Program-made: the position numbers and the translations under genes
Shown: piece by piece, positions 22,707 to 24,597 of the stretch
Numbering within the stretch: position 1 is the stretch's first letter
Layout of the letters: every line of letters starts with the position of its first letter
Notes under the pieces: model-generated
Told to the model about the DNA's origin: nothing
Database searches by the model: none
Seen by the model: the letters and a program-made list of their open reading frames with translations, nothing else
DNA from: UBA1431 sp002329665
GTDB lineage: Bacteria; Bacillota; Clostridia; Christensenellales; UBA1431
Direction: 5' to 3'
Assembly: GCA_040772545.1 (NCBI GenBank)
Contig: JAXGXY010000008.1
Coordinates: forward strand, 1 to 24,597
DNA length: 24,597 nt

Positions 22707-22740
22707 AAAAAATTCTTCCGCCCAGAACAAAGCGAAAGAA
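22707..22740 (-). terminator. Rho-independent terminator of the M-box expression platform
   Basis: Nine-pair stem TTCTTTCGC/GCGGAAGAA (one G-U pair) with a 10-base loop, then TTTTTT on the minus strand, about 160 bases before corA. Upstream segments CAAAGC (near 22778) and AAGCGA (near 22765) can pair with its 5' side, giving a plausible antiterminator. Confidence 0.85.
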
Positions 22741-22784
22741 CAGCGTGATTACCGCCAGCCTCGCTTCACTCGTTGAGCTTTGGC

Positions 22785-22925
22785 ACTATGCGGCATAGGA
22801 TGAATCCGGCTACATTAAGTAAAACCTTAACCCGGCAATACCTGTTGACCCTTTAGCATCTCTCGATGGGTCAGGGCAGCAGCTTGTATCCGCATAGGAA
22901 CCTCACCTAACGAAGGTGGAGTGCA
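22785..22925 (-). ncRNA. M-box (ykoK-type) Mg2+ riboswitch
   Basis: Metal-sensing leader RNA. The minus-strand transcript shows the conserved core CGTTAGGTGAGGTTCCTATG with CGGA, then GCTGCTGCCC, AAAGGGTCAACAG, GGGTTAAGG and the late TAATGTAGCCGGATTCATCC, in the expected order and spacing. Known M-boxes fold with bound Mg2+ and then favour termination. The terminator at 22707-22740 and corA downstream fit that scheme. Confidence 0.9.
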
Positions 22926-22930
22926 AATCT

Positions 22931-22959
22931 ATTTTAGCACCCATGCCCGCATAAATCAA
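22931..22959 (-). promoter_or_regulatory. Sigma-A promoter of the corA leader
   Basis: Minus-strand TTGATT (22954-22959) and TAAAAT (22931-22936) are 17 bp apart with TGC directly before the -10 (extended -10). Transcription would begin near 22924, at the start of the riboswitch. The -35 lies just downstream of the peptidase stop codon. Confidence 0.8.
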
Positions 22960-22980
22960 TAGTTGTACGATATTGTCTTT

Positions 22981-24489
22981 TTATGGCGCCGGCCGTCCGA
23001 TAAGGTATGCGGATATGAAACCGGACCAGTCCGTCCCCGTCGCGCCGTTTAGCGCAAGATACAGATCGGACGGCGCGGCGTTACCCAGGTACATATTCTG
23101 ATAATAGGCTTTGAGCGAGGATTTAAACGCGTCGTCCCCCATTTTTTCGTGCAGATCGCGGAACATGCGCGCCCCCTGTTTATACACGACGACGGTGTAC
23201 CACATATTGTCCCCTGCCTCGCTCGTTTTGAGGCCCACCGGTTTGGGCTCGGAAACCGCATAATCGAACAGAGTAAGGCTCAACCCGATCCGTTTTTCGT
23301 ACACTTGCCGAAAACGCGTTTCTCCGTAGCGTTCCCTGTAGAAAAGCAGCGTGCTGAACTCGGTGAGCGCCTCGTCGAGCCACGGATCGTCGATCTGGTC
23401 GCTGCCGACGACCCCGTACCACCACTGGTGGGCTACCTCGTGCACGATGACGTATTCGAGCGTGTCCCGCGCGCCCTGCCTGTACAGTCTGTCGGTGATG
23501 AGCACGGCGTTCGGGTATTCCATCCCGCCGTAGTACAGGTCGGATTCGATCACATTCAACTCGGGATACGGGTATCTTCCGAAAATGTCGGAGAACACTT
23601 CCACGGCGTCACAGGCGCACCTGAGCGCGGCCTTTCCGGTCGCTTCGTCGCTGTAATGCCAGCTCGTGACCCTCGCCCCCGCCGCTTCCGCCGAAACGGG
23701 CCTGAGCCTTTTGCCCGCGACGAAAGCGACGTCCCGCACGTCCGGGCACGCGAACGTATGGGACGTAGTCCCGCCGCCGGTTTCTAGCTTGCTCCTTTGC
23801 CCCGATCCCGTTACGGTGTATTCGGGCGGGCAGGTGATGCGCACCGTATAGTTGGAGACGTCGCTGTAGAAAGGGTCCCCCACGGCGTAGTACGGGTCGA
23901 GGTTCCACCCCTCGTCGTCGTATACGGCGGCGATCGGATAGGCGTTGCACAGCTGGATCGTATCGTCTCCCGCGCCGAACCTGCCCACGCATTCGGGCAG
24001 GGTCACCTCGTATTCGAATTCGCAGGATACATGGGCGCCGGGTTCAATTGGCCCGGCAAGCCGTATGTACAGGATGCCCCCGGAGTCGCCCTCGATCTTG
24101 CAATCCGCCGGCTTTCCGTCCGCTTCTATGCGCGAAAACACGATCTTCCCGGCAGAAAATCCGTTGGGATATGCGTTTTTCATTTCCGATTCTTCGAACG
24201 GCGCGCTTTCCTCCGTTGCGAAATAGTTAGGATACAGGTGAAAGTATACCTCTGTCAGCGGGACTGTTTCCGCGTTCACGTAGTCCACATGCTGATTCGC
24301 GGTCAGCGTGCGGCCGTCCGGGTCGAGCGTCCAGTCGATCTCGTACACGGACTGCAGGCGTTCGCCGGGCGCGTGCAGGCCGTTTTCATCCGTCGCCTGC
24401 CCCGTAAAAACAGGCAAGAGGAAGATAATCCCCGCAGCCGCAAGGACACATATGATTCCGATGCATATGAGCGGTTTCGGCTTCTTCAT
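22981..24489 (-). CDS. M1-family (gluzincin) metallopeptidase, membrane-anchored
   Basis: Zinc aminopeptidase-like protein of 502 residues. An uncleaved or cleavable N-terminal hydrophobic segment (ICIGIICVLAAAGIIFLLPVF, about residues 8-28) places it outside the membrane. A beta-rich N-terminal domain follows (about 45-260), then the catalytic domain with GGMEYP (the substrate-binding GxMEN-like motif, 321-326), HEVAHQWW (zinc ligands His350 and His354, catalytic Glu351) and Glu373 in WLDEALTEF. The HExxH-x18-E spacing is exact. It lacks the large C-terminal helical domain of full-size M1 enzymes, as in many short bacterial members. ATG 24489 follows GGGAGG. Substrate peptides are unknown. 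Confidence 0.93.
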   Translation of the reverse strand: MKKPKPLICIGIICVLAAAGIIFLLPVFTGQATDENGLHAPGERLQSVYEIDWTLDPDGRTLTANQHVDYVNAETVPLTEVYFHLYPNYFATEESAPFEESEMKNAYPNGFSAGKIVFSRIEADGKPADCKIEGDSGGILYIRLAGPIEPGAHVSCEFEYEVTLPECVGRFGAGDDTIQLCNAYPIAAVYDDEGWNLDPYYAVGDPFYSDVSNYTVRITCPPEYTVTGSGQRSKLETGGGTTSHTFACPDVRDVAFVAGKRLRPVSAEAAGARVTSWHYSDEATGKAALRCACDAVEVFSDIFGRYPYPELNVIESDLYYGGMEYPNAVLITDRLYRQGARDTLEYVIVHEVAHQWWYGVVGSDQIDDPWLDEALTEFSTLLFYRERYGETRFRQVYEKRIGLSLTLFDYAVSEPKPVGLKTSEAGDNMWYTVVVYKQGARMFRDLHEKMGDDAFKSSLKAYYQNMYLGNAAPSDLYLALNGATGTDWSGFISAYLIGRPAP

Positions 24490-24539
24490 CGGCTCCGTCC
24501 TCCCGTTGGCGATCCGGCCCCAACAACCAATCTATTGTA

Positions 24540-24568
24540 ATACTATCCAAAAAATAACCGGCCCTCAA
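24540..24568 (-). promoter_or_regulatory. Putative promoter of the M1 peptidase gene
   Basis: Minus-strand TTGAGG (24563-24568) and TAGTAT (24540-24545) are 17 bp apart, about 50 bp before the ATG. The -10 matches at four of six positions, so this is moderate evidence. Confidence 0.45.
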
Positions 24569-24597
24569 GCACGTTTTGCAAAAGGACCGATCATTTG

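Overview
The window is GC-rich, gene-dense bacterial chromosome. Gene order and content point to a Gram-positive of the Bacillota, most likely a high-GC clostridial lineage; I cannot place it further from sequence alone. The main evidence is the order rpsF-ssb-rpsR-yybS-gdpP-rplI-dnaB, a YycJ-type hydrolase next to rlmH, a PadR regulator, a two-subunit Fe-S fumarase and an Mg2+ M-box upstream of corA. Shine-Dalgarno sequences are strong, and TTG start codons are unusually common (rpsR, yybS, gltX, murA and fumarase alpha). Most genes lie on the minus strand. A plus-strand island runs from about 13.0 to 17.9 kb.

Layout, left to right. (1) 1-868: a decayed FGGY sugar-kinase gene running off the left edge, with a promoter still in place. 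(2) 1023-6766: the ribosomal/replication operon on the minus strand, driven by a clear promoter just upstream of rpsF. It carries a leader hairpin that may hide the rpsF ribosome-binding site, two hairpins before rpsR, and an intrinsic-terminator-like hairpin between rpsR and yybS. Its GdpP appears to lack the PAS domain. (3) 6789-11332: translation genes gltX and glnS, a small frameshifted TfoX C-terminal-domain gene between them, and a NYN nuclease-like protein with two LOTUS/OST-HTH domains upstream of glnS. (4) 11511-12868: rlmH and a WalJ/YycJ metallo-beta-lactamase-fold hydrolase with a promoter.

(5) 13011-17861, plus strand: a PadR regulator overlapping a multi-pass membrane protein, with a promoter and a candidate PadR operator. 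Next come a short duplicated scrap of the fumarase alpha gene, an apparently decayed stretch with a long perfect hairpin, a WG-repeat lipoprotein, and the intact fumarase alpha and beta genes with their own promoter. (6) 18056-19651, minus: a YtrB-like ABC ATPase and an ABC-2 permease with a near-consensus promoter. (7) 19797-21570, minus: murA with a structured 3' region and terminator, and an FmdB-type zinc-ribbon protein. (8) 21613-22959, minus: corA with promoter, M-box riboswitch, terminator and a possible second leader element. (9) 22981-24568, minus: a membrane-anchored M1-family metallopeptidase.

Most of the window is housekeeping. I found no CRISPR array, prophage, defence island, tRNA or rRNA. 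The most unusual signals are a structured intergenic element present in two opposite-facing copies (about 11.36-11.48 kb and 19.85-19.98 kb), the duplicated fumarase fragment, and the layered leader of corA.
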